A DNA stretch of 64,000 nt from positions 124,001 to 188,000 of the forward strand of contig JABCPU010000032.1 of assembly GCA_016800925.1 (NCBI GenBank). The letters are read 5' to 3'. Source of the stretch: Suillus spraguei (taxonomy: Eukaryota; Basidiomycota; Agaricomycetes; Boletales; Suillaceae). The notes under the pieces were generated by a model that worked only from the letters and a program-made list of their open reading frames with translations, was not told the DNA's origin and ran no database searches. Shown piece after piece: positions 37,301 through 49,236 of the stretch (position 1 is its first letter; every line of letters starts with the position of its first letter). The position numbers were made by a program, and so were the translations under genes.

Positions 37301-38690
37301 CACCACCAGCTCAAAGCACTTGTGGATTGTTTGACCTGGAGGACGAGCCGCAGCTTTTAACACAAAGTATCGCATGATGGCTGCGGCAAATGGTCGGTGG
37401 CGGCGAATCAGTTCGTCGATTCTCGGGCGCAGATCCTCAAGTTCATTTGTATTTGCAACACCATTTCGGAGAAGGGCCTCGATCTGAAACGCTACAGGCC
37501 AGTCTGAGCTCAATGATTTCAACCATCTTTGCACCCAAGCCAGTTTTTTGCTCGTGAAGAATCCTTGGCAGATGCACTCGATGCGGATTCCATAGATCGG
37601 AGGGCGAAGCTCTGCGATTTTACAGAACTGCTGGAACTTTTCCAGATCTCCTGGTTCGGAGAGGACGATGCGTATCTGGTGAGCGTACGGAGCAATTTGC
37701 TCATGCCCTGGATGTATAGCACCAACGCGTTCACGATAATTCTTCTGATCGGAGTGCGATCCGGTAAGCGTTCTGTTGAAGTCTTCTCTTTCGACAATCG
37801 GTGGTGTGAACATGTCAAAGCATATGTCTAAGGAAATTTCACATTCAGATCTTCAAGCTATGGGCACCATGCTTACATTGATTACCAAAATCATAGCCCA
37901 CGGCCATTTTGTTGATATTGGCGAAGGTAATGATCAGGCTGTATAACAGTTCTCCTCGCGCCGGGTCACCGACCTAACCAATTGTAGAGTCAATACGGAA
38001 TGTGTTTTTTATTCACAATGAAACATATGCCAAACCTTCGCACGAATCAGTTTGTGCTCGTATTCGAAGTTCAACCACCCAAGCCCGGTGTCGCTAAGGT
38101 TGCACTGCCATTCCGCACTGAAGGCACGTGGATCTGATGGGGTAGCATCTTTGGGGCGATAGAATATGCCTAGGAAATATGTTCATATAATCCAAAAGCG
38201 ACAAGCAAAAAGTATACAAGGAAACTTATAACATACCGATTTGCACTTTAGCGATTCGAAAGTATGAGCTTAACGCATCGATTTTCTCTTGCCGTTTCTG
38301 AGCGATATCGGGGTCCACATAGGGTGCCTTTGCGAGGGTGACTAGTAGGTTGTTTGGAATGTGCTTGGTTGTAGGGATGAATTTCAGACGCTTTTTGCCG
38401 ACCTTGATGGTGATACCATCTTCGCCGTCAACAAGCCGACGGAATTTCAGCCCTACGTCCTTGGAGGGCAGTCTAAGCGACCCGAAGCCTTTGTTACGAA
38501 CGCCTCCGCACTCGTTCTTTTCGAGTGTGACTCTAAAGTTGATGAGACGCTGCTGCGCATCGGCATCCGACACAAATGGACCGGGGCACGCATGCAAAAC
38601 CTCTGCGATCTTTTTTGTGATCTCGTATTCAGTTACTTCAAAATCTACGTTTCGAATGATGAACTCCATGAAAATGCAATGAGGGAACAA
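34345..38690 (-). CDS. RNA-dependent RNA polymerase (RNA silencing)
   Basis: The start is the ATG at 38690 (MFPHCIFMEF…) or at 38669 (MEFIIRN…). The N-terminal region (about 38230-38690) is followed by the conserved RdRP core: LEGPNILQSNRVIREYEGYE, RVDFRDEDRLQYRWDREVDG, NHGFELAGKHFDFLAYSSSA, MFSDGVGTVS, GPCMISRSPVIHPGD and the catalytic GGGDLDG|DLYEII. The last is split by an intron (GTAAGG…TTATAG) between the G and D codons of the DxDGD motif. The C-terminal exon ends at 34345 and includes KLAALHSQAVDYPKNG. This is a cellular QDE-1/RDP-type polymerase that makes double-stranded RNA for Dicer and Argonaute in quelling, transposon control and antiviral silencing. All catalytic aspartates are present. 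Some introns end at the second of two nearby AGs, as in ACCAGTTTAG before VQQSYAIG. Confidence 0.93.
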
Positions 38691-38919
38691 AAGATGACTG
38701 ATCGATAAACTCAGCCACTGGATATATATACCACTACTAAATATAGTCTAACCTCCGATTCTGGAAGTGGAAGCAAATTTGCTAACCGTTTAGCCCAAGT
38801 CTAGCCGCGCTCCATCATGATTGTTAGAAGAAACCATCCAGGGCTTGAAATCCGGTTCAAGGTAAGAAGCAGAATAGACTTTTAATTCCATACTATCCAT
38901 TAACACTTGAGTACTTGCT

Positions 38920-41900
38920 CTACTTGTATGGTATACCTGCAGACGCCTCAGACTCCAAAGGGATCGCATTGAGTGTACGCCCGACTTACCGTTTTGGATC
39001 TGAGCAGATTATATGAGAATGTCTAATGATCCCAAGCAAGTATAACGTACCCGTTGGAATTCATCGTAGGCTGTGCTCCTGACATTTTCGTGGGCATTGC
39101 GGATGATTCCCGTCATCCATTCAGCAGCTTGACGTTCATTCAACCCGAGCGCAAACCGATCTTTGAGGCGCTTGATGGTCGGTTCGCCTTTGAAGGATGG
39201 GAGACCAGTTCCCAGCATGAGCTGGACTGTGCTAACAAGCTGATCCGCATGAGGTCGGATAGCGAGAAAAGCCTTCACCGTCAGATGTTGAAAGAGTTCG
39301 TAACCTTGAGAATATCTGCCACCCATTAGAACTACCATTTCGTGGGTTAACTTGAAGGAGCTAGGTTCAAACTTGACTCCCTGCAAAGTATATTCAGAGA
39401 ACTGATCAAGGTATCGTAATGGAGACTTACTCCAGGACGTAGACAAACAGCAAGAACGAAGTTAGTAAGCATCTCAGTAGTCGAGAAACGAAGAACTCAT
39501 CTATATCGAATAGAAATCCAAAGTCTGAGATCAAGTTCAATACCGCTTCCCATACTCTTAAACAGGTCAAACTTACCGATATGTACGATATGCCCTTCGC
39601 CATCAATCATGATATTCCCATTGTGACGGTCCTTGATTTGTAGGATATAGCAAGCAACGGAATATGCGGCCATAGATTGGATGAAATTGAGGCGAGCACG
39701 CTGGAACGCAACGGTCTCTTCTCCTCCGTATTTTGAAATAAAGAAGTCGAGCAGGTCGTTTACTGTGGCTCTTCCCATCTCATCTCGAGATGTGGCATTT
39801 GGTACTACGTCAATAACACCGCACTATGATGCGCGTGAGCATGGTCCAGCGCGAATTTAAAAAAAGTACTCACTCCAGCGGCAGTTGCGGTAACCCTGTA
39901 AGGGAAGAGATAGAGAGTCAACCCGATGCTGGTGAAGATGTTTTTGAACATCGCGATGATCTGTAAGGCCAACACATCCTGTCGGCAATCGTCGCCAACT
40001 TTGAAGATAGCCTGTTGCCAAACATCATATTCCTCGCGTTTCTCAAGTACACCGTCCAAAAGAGACTCCGAGTTAGAATCAATAATGACACGTTCCTTCC
40101 TCACTTTGAAAGTAGCCATGAATGGTGCCTTCGTTGATATTGTATTGAGCAAAAAATAGGTGAAAGAATGATCTACACACCTTGGCGTGACTTTGAAGTG
40201 GTCGACCGGACTTCTTATCGATGTCGATAACAATGCCGTCTGGGTTACTGGGAAGGTAGACACCAATATCGACGACTATCCTAGCCATCTCTTCGTCAAT
40301 CTTTGCCTGTAAAGACACGTCAAATCATATCCTAGGATGATCTTCGATGACCTCACCTTTTTCTCAGGTTTCGACTTTTTGATAAATGGCTTCAGTTTCC
40401 CAGAGATCGATGTCACCTCGTTGAAGAATCCGAATTCTCGATCGTAAAAGGCACGAGCATCACCAGACAGCGAACCCACCACTAGATCAGTCATCTGATC
40501 TAGTGCAGGCTTCATGGGATCTTCCTGCTTTCGTGTTAGCAGAACGGCGACGAAAATATGCTTCGAACTCACGATTTCGGCAGCATCATCCTTATAGCAA
40601 TTGGCCTTCATGTTCCATATGATCTGGTGGCAAAAGTGTTGAGATACCTTTGCGGTTTCGAAGATGAATTGTGCGATGTATCCTAAGGCGTACATTCAGA
40701 AACTATAGCAGCAGGAGGCTACAAATACACACCAAGATCGTCAATGCGAAGGGCCTGGACGACTTGAGGAACGAAAAAGAATGTTAAGTCGACAGGATGC
40801 TGCTTCAGAACTCGATGGGCGTATTGTAGCAACAGCGGATCGTTGCTATGTCGCCGCTCGAAGAAAGTAACAGCTATCACAGGGGTGACAGGCGCCCACA
40901 CGATGATGTACTGACAAAAACGTAAACTCTCGAATCACAATATCGCAGAAAAGAAATCACCTTAAGCTCTCGTCTCTGTCCACTTCGGAAGGAATCCCCA
41001 ATCAAAAATCGTAGAGCTTCCGGAGTATCGACCACCTGGGTAGCGTTTGACCGAACCAGATTCTGCACCTCAGTGTGAGCTGCTGGGCTTTTGAAACGTT
41101 CGGTCAGGTAGACCGCTACGGCCGGGTCTACCTCCCAAACTGTGCGGACCACGCCGGGCCAACTCGACTATTCAAATACATAAATTGACATTCGCAGAGT
41201 CAACAAAGTGCTTACCTCAAGCATATTACGCTCGAGCAGGCTATGAATGTCACTGCCTCGTTTCACATCGTTGCTAGGATTAGCCCAGACGGTAAGCCTG
41301 AATATCTCATTCTCTATGAGAAGACGGAGTGGCTGATTGATGTTCTTTAGACGCGTGGCGTAAACTACAACCTGTCAGTTTAACACGAAGAAAAGAACTT
41401 TTGCTATGCTCACAGGACGTCTTTGACGCAGATTGATGAGGAGCGAGGCTTGAAAGAGATGTCATATTCCTGATCGAGTCACCTTGGAGATGCACGAGAA
41501 ATTCAGACATGACTTTGATATCAGCGTCGACCTGCACTCGATTGGCTCCAAAAGACCACCTGGACAGTATAAGCGTTGACACAAAGATTGATATCTGGAA
41601 AATACACTAACTGCGGCCGAACAGCAAACCACGAATATGCCGTGCGATACAGACTTTCACGTAGCATACACTGGCAGACAGCATCTAGATGCGAGCTCTT
41701 CAACGTCTCCAGTCCAAAAAGAAGGAATGTATAGCGTAGCTCTCGAGCCAGCGGATGAGTACTGGACGAATCAATGTGGCTCCGAACAGTTAACCTGATG
41801 AACGTACCTAAACAACTTGTGTGCTTGCGCAGATCGCAAAACAAGCCTCTGGATGAGGAACATCACAGTCGAACGGCAATATCTGGCAGCTTGCAATCGG

Positions 41901-44900
41901 CTGAATAACATTTGCAGTACTAATGTATGCGGCATGAGCAGTCGACGAGCATGAGTCGTCGCTCGATCGATCTCGTCCTTGTCGGTCGGACTGTAACTGA
42001 TCGGATGGTGGAAGGGATCATCACAGCTGTGGGCTGTCAATCACTTGGGAATTCAGGATGCCAACAAATGACAAACTTTGATGAGGCCGAGAACACGCCT
42101 TTCTGCTCCTTCACAGTCCCAAACCAAGACGTTAGCACTTCGCACATGATGGCCACTTCTATGTTAGGACGCTCCGCAATGACCCATGTCCACGTTTCAA
42201 TGCCCGCAGCGATCGCTGAGGGGGTGAAAACCTCGAACGGTAGAGCTACAAGAAAGTGAACTAAGGTATAATCGCACTATAAATCATCAGAACGGATGCT
42301 AGAAATATATAGAGCTTGATCTAACCTTCTCCAACGATATAAGAATCGCTGCACAACGGAATAATAGATGTTGTAGATCTTGAACGGTTAAAGAGCTACG
42401 TTTATTCCGAATGTCGTTCATCGTGTCAGCCATTTTGTCCTTGAAGGACTGGACGCCCGTGTATTGCATCTGAGGAGCTTTATCCAACGAATCTTGATCT
42501 TGCAAACGTTAAAGCATCCGACCGCCTATCTGGTAGCCAACTTACTTTTACAAGCTGCGAGTCGCAAACCAGCAACCTCCCCTGAAAAATAACGTTTGCT
42601 TGCAAGTTGACTGGCAAGAGTACGTGCACGGTCAGACTTCCAGTTTGATAGGCTACACAGAGAAGCTACGATGTAAAGTGATCAGAATACTTGTACATGA
42701 TTCAAGACCGAGCACCTACAAAGTTGTCGGTGCACAGGACCAAATGCCTTGGCAAACGTTTCGGCAACAGAGGCTCCTAGCTCAGCGGTGTCCGCACCAA
42801 TCAGCGGTTGCGTAGCTGCGAGATATTTCTGTACGGAAGACATGAATGAAAAAGCTGCAAATGGCAATAACAAAACGAACCTGAAGCGTCGACTGGAGCT
42901 CAATGGGAGCCCGGCTGAGTGCGAGTTCAAACCACGTGTTGGCGTTGCGTTGCAGTTGTCCGAGGATATCATTTCGTATTTTGTAGTCATCCATGAGCTG
43001 CAGGGTGATGCCGGTGATTTCAGAGTGGAATTCGTACACTGGGTTGTACTGCAATTGAATTAACGTCAGCTACTCGCTTGATACAAGCATATTTCTGTCA
43101 CCTCGTCCGTAAACTCGTTCTCGCACGCATGACGCAGAAGAGTGAGGCACTCAAGGATTGCATATACCAGTGGTGGGTCGCACATGAGAGAAGGAAACGA
43201 AGTAATTAGGTTGGATAGGTATTTGGCTGCGATGTCCCGAGCACGAGATATGCGATGAGTGCTGGCTACAAGCAGCTTGCGAAGTTCCTCTGATAGATGG
43301 GCCGGTAGTGCCTGTTCTACAACTTGTGAATTCATTTCTCCCATACATCCACGTATGACCTGTTGACAATTTAACTCAGTGCACCATATCCGAAGAAGAA
43401 CATCACCTTGTCAGCTATAGATTCCATGCATATAATAAGATAACTCTGTCGATTCAGGGTGCCATTCGTGAAGTATGACACCAGAGAAGACGGGAGACCA
43501 GCAGCAGATCGCATACTCTCAATGTCTTGCATCATCAACAAGAAAATTACCTGTCCCGGGGACAACGGACGTATCTCGCTTGCACGGTGCGGAATATGAC
43601 GTGTAAGGAACAACCTGTGCTTGGAAATAACCTGTCAAATCATAAGCATTCAGCCTGTCCAAACATCGCAGAGCACTAACAATATGCGCATATTCATGCC
43701 GGATGACAGTGCTATACTCGATTTCACTCGCTGCATCATGAGCATTCTCGAGCACCAGGCTTGGCGTCTTTGTTGCGATTTTCGCCAGTGCAGGCATGAG
43801 CCACGTCATCGCGCCCTTCTCCTCACCAGATGTAAAGTGGAAGAGGACGCAGAGGAACCACATATTCCGGAAGAGGTCGGTAAGTTCTTGTGAAGCGGCC
43901 AAGTGTGGAGAATAATCTGGATGGGTAAGAAGCGCTTCGATCGGCAATAATAAAGAGGCCAGCTGTTCGATCATCTCTTCTGTCTGGATCGAATGTTTAG
44001 CACAACCTTACAATGTGTCAGCAAACTTACCTTGACGTGTTTGTCAGATGTCGCCACGTTCTGAATAGCAACGCCTTTGTCGCTGAAGAGAGTGAGCAGC
44101 TCAATTAGGTATACGTCATACAAATCTGGTCTTTGATCTAGTTCCCGTGCAAGCCTCGTCTGGGCTGCCAGCACCTGCTATCCATCAGCACGCACACCAT
44201 TGACTTGAAATTGCCTACATACCATGTTATTAGAGAATCTCGGGTCCTCCAGGTTTGTAGCACGATTGATTTGCGAAAACGCACGCGCAATGTCTATGAA
44301 CGACTCCTCGGGAGCTACGAGCGCAAGATCCACCAGATTATACGCGATCGCAGCCTCGAGAGTCGGCTCCAGAGTCCGTAAGCGCTGCAATAACATCGAG
44401 ATCGTGAGTTTTGTGACTTCCTCTTGGCCCGCTTTGTGAAACTCGAGTGCAAGGCGTGTGACAACGGAGATAGTCGTGATCCCGATGACCCGCTTCTCTT
44501 CGTCTGAGCGACCGTGTAGCCCTGTTTCGTCGCTTTGGAAGGTCACACTATCATTGGGAGAGGTGATCGAGGAGGCGTAGAGGGGGTTAGAAAGGAGTTG
44601 GTTAGAAGAGGATGATTCAGTTATTTCTTTGGAGGTCGCAGCGATATAATTGAGGAGAGAGTACATGTTGGACATGATGCAGTCGTCATCGGGCGACAGC
44701 TGAAAAAGCTTGAGGGGCATTGAAAAAAAATAAGAGAAAAAGATATACCTTGATGCAAACCGCAAGGCATTTGGCAGCCGCTGTCAAAGGTGGGGGTGCA
44801 CGCTTCTCTGTGTTGAATGCGAACTCGAATATGGAAAGAGGAGAAGTGACAAAACGGCGGAGATGATGTGCAAAAGACGGAGCGATCTCCGGAAAGCTGT

Positions 44901-46415
44901 AAAAGATGAGCAAAGGAAGCGCTGCGCGTTTCATAGCTTGACTAACCTTTGCACAAGCACCGTAGTAGCCTTAAGCGCCGATTCCTGAACAAGATTGTCC
45001 AGGATGGGGGCGTTGTCACTTAATAGCTGCATTAGGCGAGTGTGAAGAGTTTCATCTAGTTCTCGAAACGCAACGGAGCAGACGGACGCTAGTTTCTATC
45101 CGTGAACGATGAGTCAGATGATATTCGACCAATAAACATACGAGAAAAACGTACCAAGCTCTCGGACATGGTCTCCCATGCATAAGTATCGCTGGGAGGT
45201 TCGGTTTCCAGACCCTCAATCTGCTCCAGTAAGTCACTGAAGCATTGCAGCGCATCTCTGATGACATTCCTGAGAACTGTCCTCGTCTCGCCATCATTCT
45301 CTAATCCTAAATTCTTCGCCGGATATTTCATGAGGTTTACCCACGCTTTATTGGCCGCAGCCGCTTCGCGCACCTGGCCTTGGTGGACTAGAGGATCACT
45401 CGCGAGGGCTTGTGCGAGCACGGTCCATTCCATCTCCATGACACAGCAAACTATGAAGTACCCACTCAGTGGGCGTCCAGATGCGATATATCGGGAAATG
45501 AAGGTGTGGCAAAAAGTGATGGAAGTATCGACGGTATCTGCGTCATCGGCTTCTTGATTTAGGTCAAGTAGGTGACGGTTGATGCGTTCAAGAATGGGAG
45601 TCGCGAGAAGGGACCGAAGGGACTCAGAGAGAAGGCGCCATTGAGAGGCGGTCCATGGGTAGAGAGTGGAAGTGATCGCACGGTACAATCCGTGAATAGA
45701 AGGAGTGAGGTGTGTAAGCACATCTATAACTACGGACATGTCAGAAAGGATGCGCCAAAGTCAAGTGAAGTCTTTACAACTGGACTCATTGATATTTTCA
45801 ACAATGTCATTGACAAAAGTGATAATGGACGTGACAGTTCTGTCTGCGTATTCTGGGTGGGCGCGGCAGATACGCAACAAGGCGGAAACAGTAGAGAAGA
45901 CCAGCTGGTCAGGGAGGGCCCACTCTAATGAAGGGTCAGGGGCACGGACCACAACAACTGAGATGACATACCATCCCATGAAAGACACCGGTCGAAATCT
46001 ACATGAGGCACGTCGCGCAAAAGATCCATAAGGACATGAATGAGGGTATTGATGTGGTCCGCGATATGTTTGTCCGGAAAGTTGGCGACAAGTTCGCCGA
46101 AAGCAATATTACAGTGAGCCCTGGCCTCAGACTGTGGCCTTATAAGTCAACGCACACGCATTGAGCGGACACGTACCATGAATACACGAGGTTCAACCTC
46201 GGATTCACTAGAGTCACCATTGGGTGCATTGTGTTTCTCATCTGCCAGCTGGACTTTGGATTGAATGAGATCACGAGTAGCGAGGATATCATCTTCTGTT
46301 TCCGGTTGGAGTGTAGCGAGGTCTGACAGAATTCGCTGGCGGATATTCAACTCCAGGCTACAATAGCGTTGTCAGATAAAACATAAACGGGAAGTTGGGT
46401 GACCCACCAGTCCAT
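38920..46415 (-). CDS. STT4: Phosphatidylinositol 4-kinase, Stt4/PI4KA type
   Basis: This is a large gene of about 7.5 kb with more than 20 small introns. It starts at the ATG at 46415 ([15 protein letters not shown]) and ends …FQRIQNGIPYK-stop at 38920. The long N-terminal half is helical. The PIK helical domain lies near 40700-41150 ([36 protein letters not shown]). The kinase domain runs from 40150 to 38920: a [15 protein letters not shown] segment, catalytic loop [30 protein letters not shown], and [12 protein letters not shown]. It makes PI4P at the plasma membrane. The activation-loop region is interrupted by an apparent AT-AC intron and an 8-nt microexon (separate entries). All key residues (DRHNGN, DFG) are intact. 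Confidence 0.93.
39431..39438 (-). other. 8-nt microexon in the PI4-kinase gene
   Basis: GTCCTGGA lies between an AT-AC intron and a normal GT-AG intron (39381-39430, GTAAGT…TTGCAG). Joined to its neighbours it supplies the bases for G-P-G and restores …FDIGPGGVKFEP, the peptide expected just after the DFG motif in fungal Stt4 kinases. No other splice combination that I tried keeps the frame and this conserved peptide. Confidence 0.6.
39439..39500 (-). other. Apparent AT-AC intron (62 nt) in the PI4-kinase gene
   Basis: Between exon end GATATAG and microexon GTCCTGGA the minus strand reads ATGAGT…GTCTAC. The ends are AT and AC rather than GT and AG. The 5' site ATGAGT is not the U12 consensus (ATATCCTT). 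The branch region TTACTAAC is a normal U2-type branch site, so this looks like a U2-type AT-AC intron. A sequencing error at one end would not explain both ends being non-canonical. Confidence 0.55.
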
Positions 46416-46489
46416 CGTTCTTGTGCAAGAATTGGAGTGCTTAAAGTTAACAGAAGGGTGATGTGGAATTCAAGCTATGATGGTTCACC

Positions 46490-46605
46490 AGAGCCGTCAA
46501 TTTAGCGGCAGAGGTACTATGGCCGAGTGGTTGGTTAGTAATAGTAGGTTGAATATGTGACATCTCTTACAGTTTCAGGTTTAAAACCTGACGTTGGCGT
46601 TGGTT
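46490..46605 (+). ncRNA. Degenerate tRNA-like sequence
   Basis: ATGGCCGAGTGGTTGG matches a class-II tRNA A box (Ser/Leu type), and TCAGGTTTAAAACCTGA forms a T-arm with B box. I cannot find a complementary acceptor stem or a convincing anticodon arm. It is probably a tRNA pseudogene or the head of a tRNA-derived SINE. It lies between the PI4-kinase start and the inverted-repeat element. Confidence 0.35.
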
Positions 46606-47389
46606 GAGTTCAGGTGGTAAGTAGTAGTACTTACACGCTGACACAGAGCACGGTGTACTAATTAGTAGCCGGTGACGGGGATGATAGATTACGGTTCGAT
46701 TTGCCAAACTTATTTTGAAGTCCGACCAATATTTGTTCCGAACTTTATCGTATACACCTATTCACGCTATGAATCAGTTCTACGCCAGTCTGCGGCGACT
46801 CTGCGCGCCGTGCTCACTGAGGTAGATACGCAGCTGCTGGCGAGCATTACTCTTAATGTCACAACATTAGTGGCGAATGAATCTATCCTTCGGATTCCTT
46901 CCCTGAGCTCACTGAGCAGCCCTTACCCTCCAGGATATGCGACTCACTCAGGCTGCGCAGTGCTTCATTCCCGCTATTACAGTAGTTGGTGTTGTATTTC
47001 TCACTGCGTATGTTGATCTTAGTCGTCGACTGTGCCTTTAATTGACATCAAGTCATTGGACCCTTCACTGATATCCCTACTGTTATCTATGTTAACGATG
47101 AGTCGAGATTTCTCCGTGCTATCGTCTTTTCTGCATGACTGCATTGTGCTGCGGTTTGTTTCCAATCATAATGGGGTCACCGTGGAGTCAACATCTGGTC
47201 CTGCGCGCATTCCTACTATTGACAGTTTGCATAATTCTTAACAGACATTTCGACCGGTCTATCTAGCCTGAAGTATATTCCCACTGTCTTTTCTCCGTCT
47301 GCCGCATCCCATATGGCTTTGAGACAGCATGACACTCCTATATGGTCTCATTACGACGAGAAGAGAGCAGAGATTCGTACGAAGACTGC

Positions 47390-47700
47390 TGCTCTATGGA
47401 AAGCCAGACCACCGTGCTCTACCTCCAAGGCTTCCACTTCTCAGAACCTTTCTAGTAAGGTAAGTGCTTGTATTGATTTCCGAACACCCTGTGCGACCAT
47501 TCTAATGTGTCATGTAGATTTATTCTCGCTACCATGAGGGAGTGGGTTATATCGTGTTTTACCACTGGGACATCATTCAAACTGATCGTCTTCCTGCGTC
47601 TGTTGCTCTTGTCCTTGAATGGTATTCTCCTCTCGTCTTCTTCGATTGCTCGTTCGCTCAGCCATTTGGGCCCAAGTTCGCGTTTCGCTGAAATCCCAAT
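47390..47700 (+). CDS. Possible spliced ORF inside TIR element copy 1
   Basis: A reading starting MESQTTVLYLQGFHFSEPF at 47396, followed by a donor-like GTAAGGTAAG and an acceptor CATGTAG near 47517, continues as IYSRYHEGVGYIVFYHWDII and then …ALVLEWYSPLVFFDC. This is protein-like, but it hits a stop near 47690, and the first part also recurs at 63330 with the equivalent stop. The family is unknown. It may be a captured or decayed gene fragment. Confidence 0.25.
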
Positions 47701-48144
47701 GGCCTCAGTGATTTATTGCCGTACTCTCACTACCGATGTCGAGTTCGAGGTCGCGTGAGGTCTCGATGTTATGTTTGGGATGAACTGCATTGCTGCGTGA
47801 CCACCGTTTTGTGGGAAGATGAGACTTCCGTCTCCAATTCTCCATGTCTGGCCTCCAAGGTGGTGACAGTGTTTCACTGTCCTCGTTTTCTAGTATCTGC
47901 TCATTTCCTTCTGTGTTTCCAGAAACTCCGTGTATACTTAGTGGTAATTTCAATCACATTGAACTTGCTGCTAATGATGGTGAATTAGAATTATCTTAGT
48001 CTTCGTCCCTCGTCGGGGCAATTCTATTGTCTTGTGAACGTTCAGACTCGGACTTTACTGTCCATGTCATCTTTCGGGCAGTGTCAATCAGGGGCCCCAT
48101 AAGTTTTCAACTTAGAATGAGTCGTCAAGTGGGAGTCAAAGACT

Positions 48145-48830
48145 TTAGCCTGGCTAGTGTGGTTACCACAACAGAATCGAAATCTGTTTCTCTGGACTTC
48201 GCAGGTTCGAAACCTGCTGAACTATAGTTTTTTTCTATCAGAACGCACTTTGACATTCATTCATGGACGGTTTTTCAGAAGTTCACCGCAACTGGTCTTA
48301 GTCAGGTGGTTGCCACAACAGAATCAAAATCTGTTTCTCTTGACTGTGCAGGTTTGAAACCTGCCGACGACAAGGTTTTTTTCTATTGAAACACACCTTG
48401 ACATTCACTCATGGATGGCTTCTTTAGAAGTGCATCGTGTCTGGTCTTAGCTAGCGGTTGCCACACAAAATCAAAATCTGTCTATTTTGAACTGTGCGGG
48501 TTCAAAACCTGCCGATGACGAGGTTTTTTCTATCAGAACACACTTTGATGTTCACTCGTGGACGGTTTCTTTGAAAGTTCACCGTAGCTGGTGTTAACAT
48601 GGTAGTTGCCACGACAGAATCAAAATCTGTTTCTCTTGGACTGTGCAGGTTCGAAACCTGCCGACGACAAGGTTTTTTCTATCGGAACACACCTTGATAT
48701 TCACCCGTGATGGTTTCTTTGGCAGTTGATTGTAACTAGTCTTAGCCTGATGGTTACCACAGAATCAAAATCTGTTTCTCTTTCCTGCGTAGGTTCAAAA
48801 CCTGCTGATGACAGCTTTTTTTTATCGGAA
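48145..48830 (+). repeat. Tandem array of five tRNA-like units (about 148-bp period)
   Basis: Units lie at about 48145-48236, 48298-48384, 48449-48530, 48594-48680 and 48742-48830, with a remnant near 48880. Each has a GTGG-TTG-CCAC-like hairpin, an anticodon-like arm ACAGA-ATCAAAA-TCTGT, a 12-14 nt variable region, a T-arm GCAGG-TTCGAAA-CCTGC containing a B-box-like motif, and a run of 6-9 T directly downstream. Stem changes mostly keep pairing or wobble (GCGGG/CCTGC, GTAGG/CCTGC). The spacers are also conserved (CATTCATGGACGGTTT…AGAAGTTCACC-like). Confidence 0.75.
48298..48384 (+). ncRNA. Candidate Pol III tRNA-like RNA (array unit 2, example)
   Basis: TAGTCAGGTGG resembles the A box (TRGCNNAGYGG with mismatches) and GGTTTGAAACC resembles the B box (GGTTCGANTCC). 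GTTTTTTT follows at once as a likely Pol III terminator. The anticodon-like loop ATCAAAA would present CAA (Leu), and the variable region is of class-II length. The acceptor stem pairs poorly (5 of 7 at best for GTCTTAG against CGACGAC in sister units), so it is not a functional tRNA by sequence. A stable tRNA-like transcript is possible. Confidence 0.4.
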
Positions 48831-48963
48831 CACGCCCTGACATTCATTCATAGATAGTTTTTTTAGAGGTCCATCTTAACTGATCTTAGCCCCTGTGCAA
48901 ATTGTTGATGCAACATTGATATTTACTCCATGGTGAGTCATGCCTTCGGACACGTTCGAAATA

Positions 48964-49236
48964 CTAATTATATTGTGCTCTGCGTAAATTCCCTCCTCTG
49001 AGTCCTCTCACTACCTTGATTGCAGTAAATCGCGTAGCCGGTGAAGCTTCCTTGGCGTTACACTGCCTTGGATATCTATGAACTGACTCGCAAACTTCAA
49101 ACTCAGCCTCCGTTGGTTGTTTCTTCGTGTATTCCTGAGCAGCTTCAAGGGGTTCGTGCATTGACAGGTTCTCGGTCAAATCGCAAGGCCTGCAGGCTCT
49201 GAGCTTCACAGTTCTTCGTCTGTGGGACAAGTGCAT
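48964..49236 (-). CDS. Small conserved ORF in TIR element copy 1
   Basis: The minus strand encodes a 90-aa ORF whose last 50 or so residues (FEVCESVHRYPRQCNAKEAS, then PATRFTAIKVVRGLRGG, ending LRRAQYN-stop) are nearly identical to the ORF at 55123-55305 in copy 2, stop codon included. An upstream overlapping ORF (49206-49472) carries KGKQREHVINQCTCPTDEEL in another frame. The two may be exons of one degenerate protein. No family is recognised, and conservation may only reflect recent duplication. Confidence 0.25.
   Translation of the reverse strand: MHLSHRRRTVKLRACRPCDLTENLSMHEPLEAAQEYTKKQPTEAEFEVCESVHRYPRQCNAKEASPATRFTAIKVVRGLRGGNLRRAQYN

Noticed and set aside
45572..46031. Plus-strand ORFs of 108-118 codons
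   Set aside because: They lie antisense to PI4-kinase exons that have clear family sequence.
48298..48384. Functional tRNA-Leu(CAA) genes
   Set aside because: No good acceptor stem forms, and the D-arm loop is only three bases. The units are tRNA-like, not valid tRNAs.
48145..48830. CRISPR-like regular spacing of repeats
   Set aside because: The whole 148-bp unit, spacers included, is repeated, and the organism is a eukaryote. It is a tandem array, not repeats with unique spacers.
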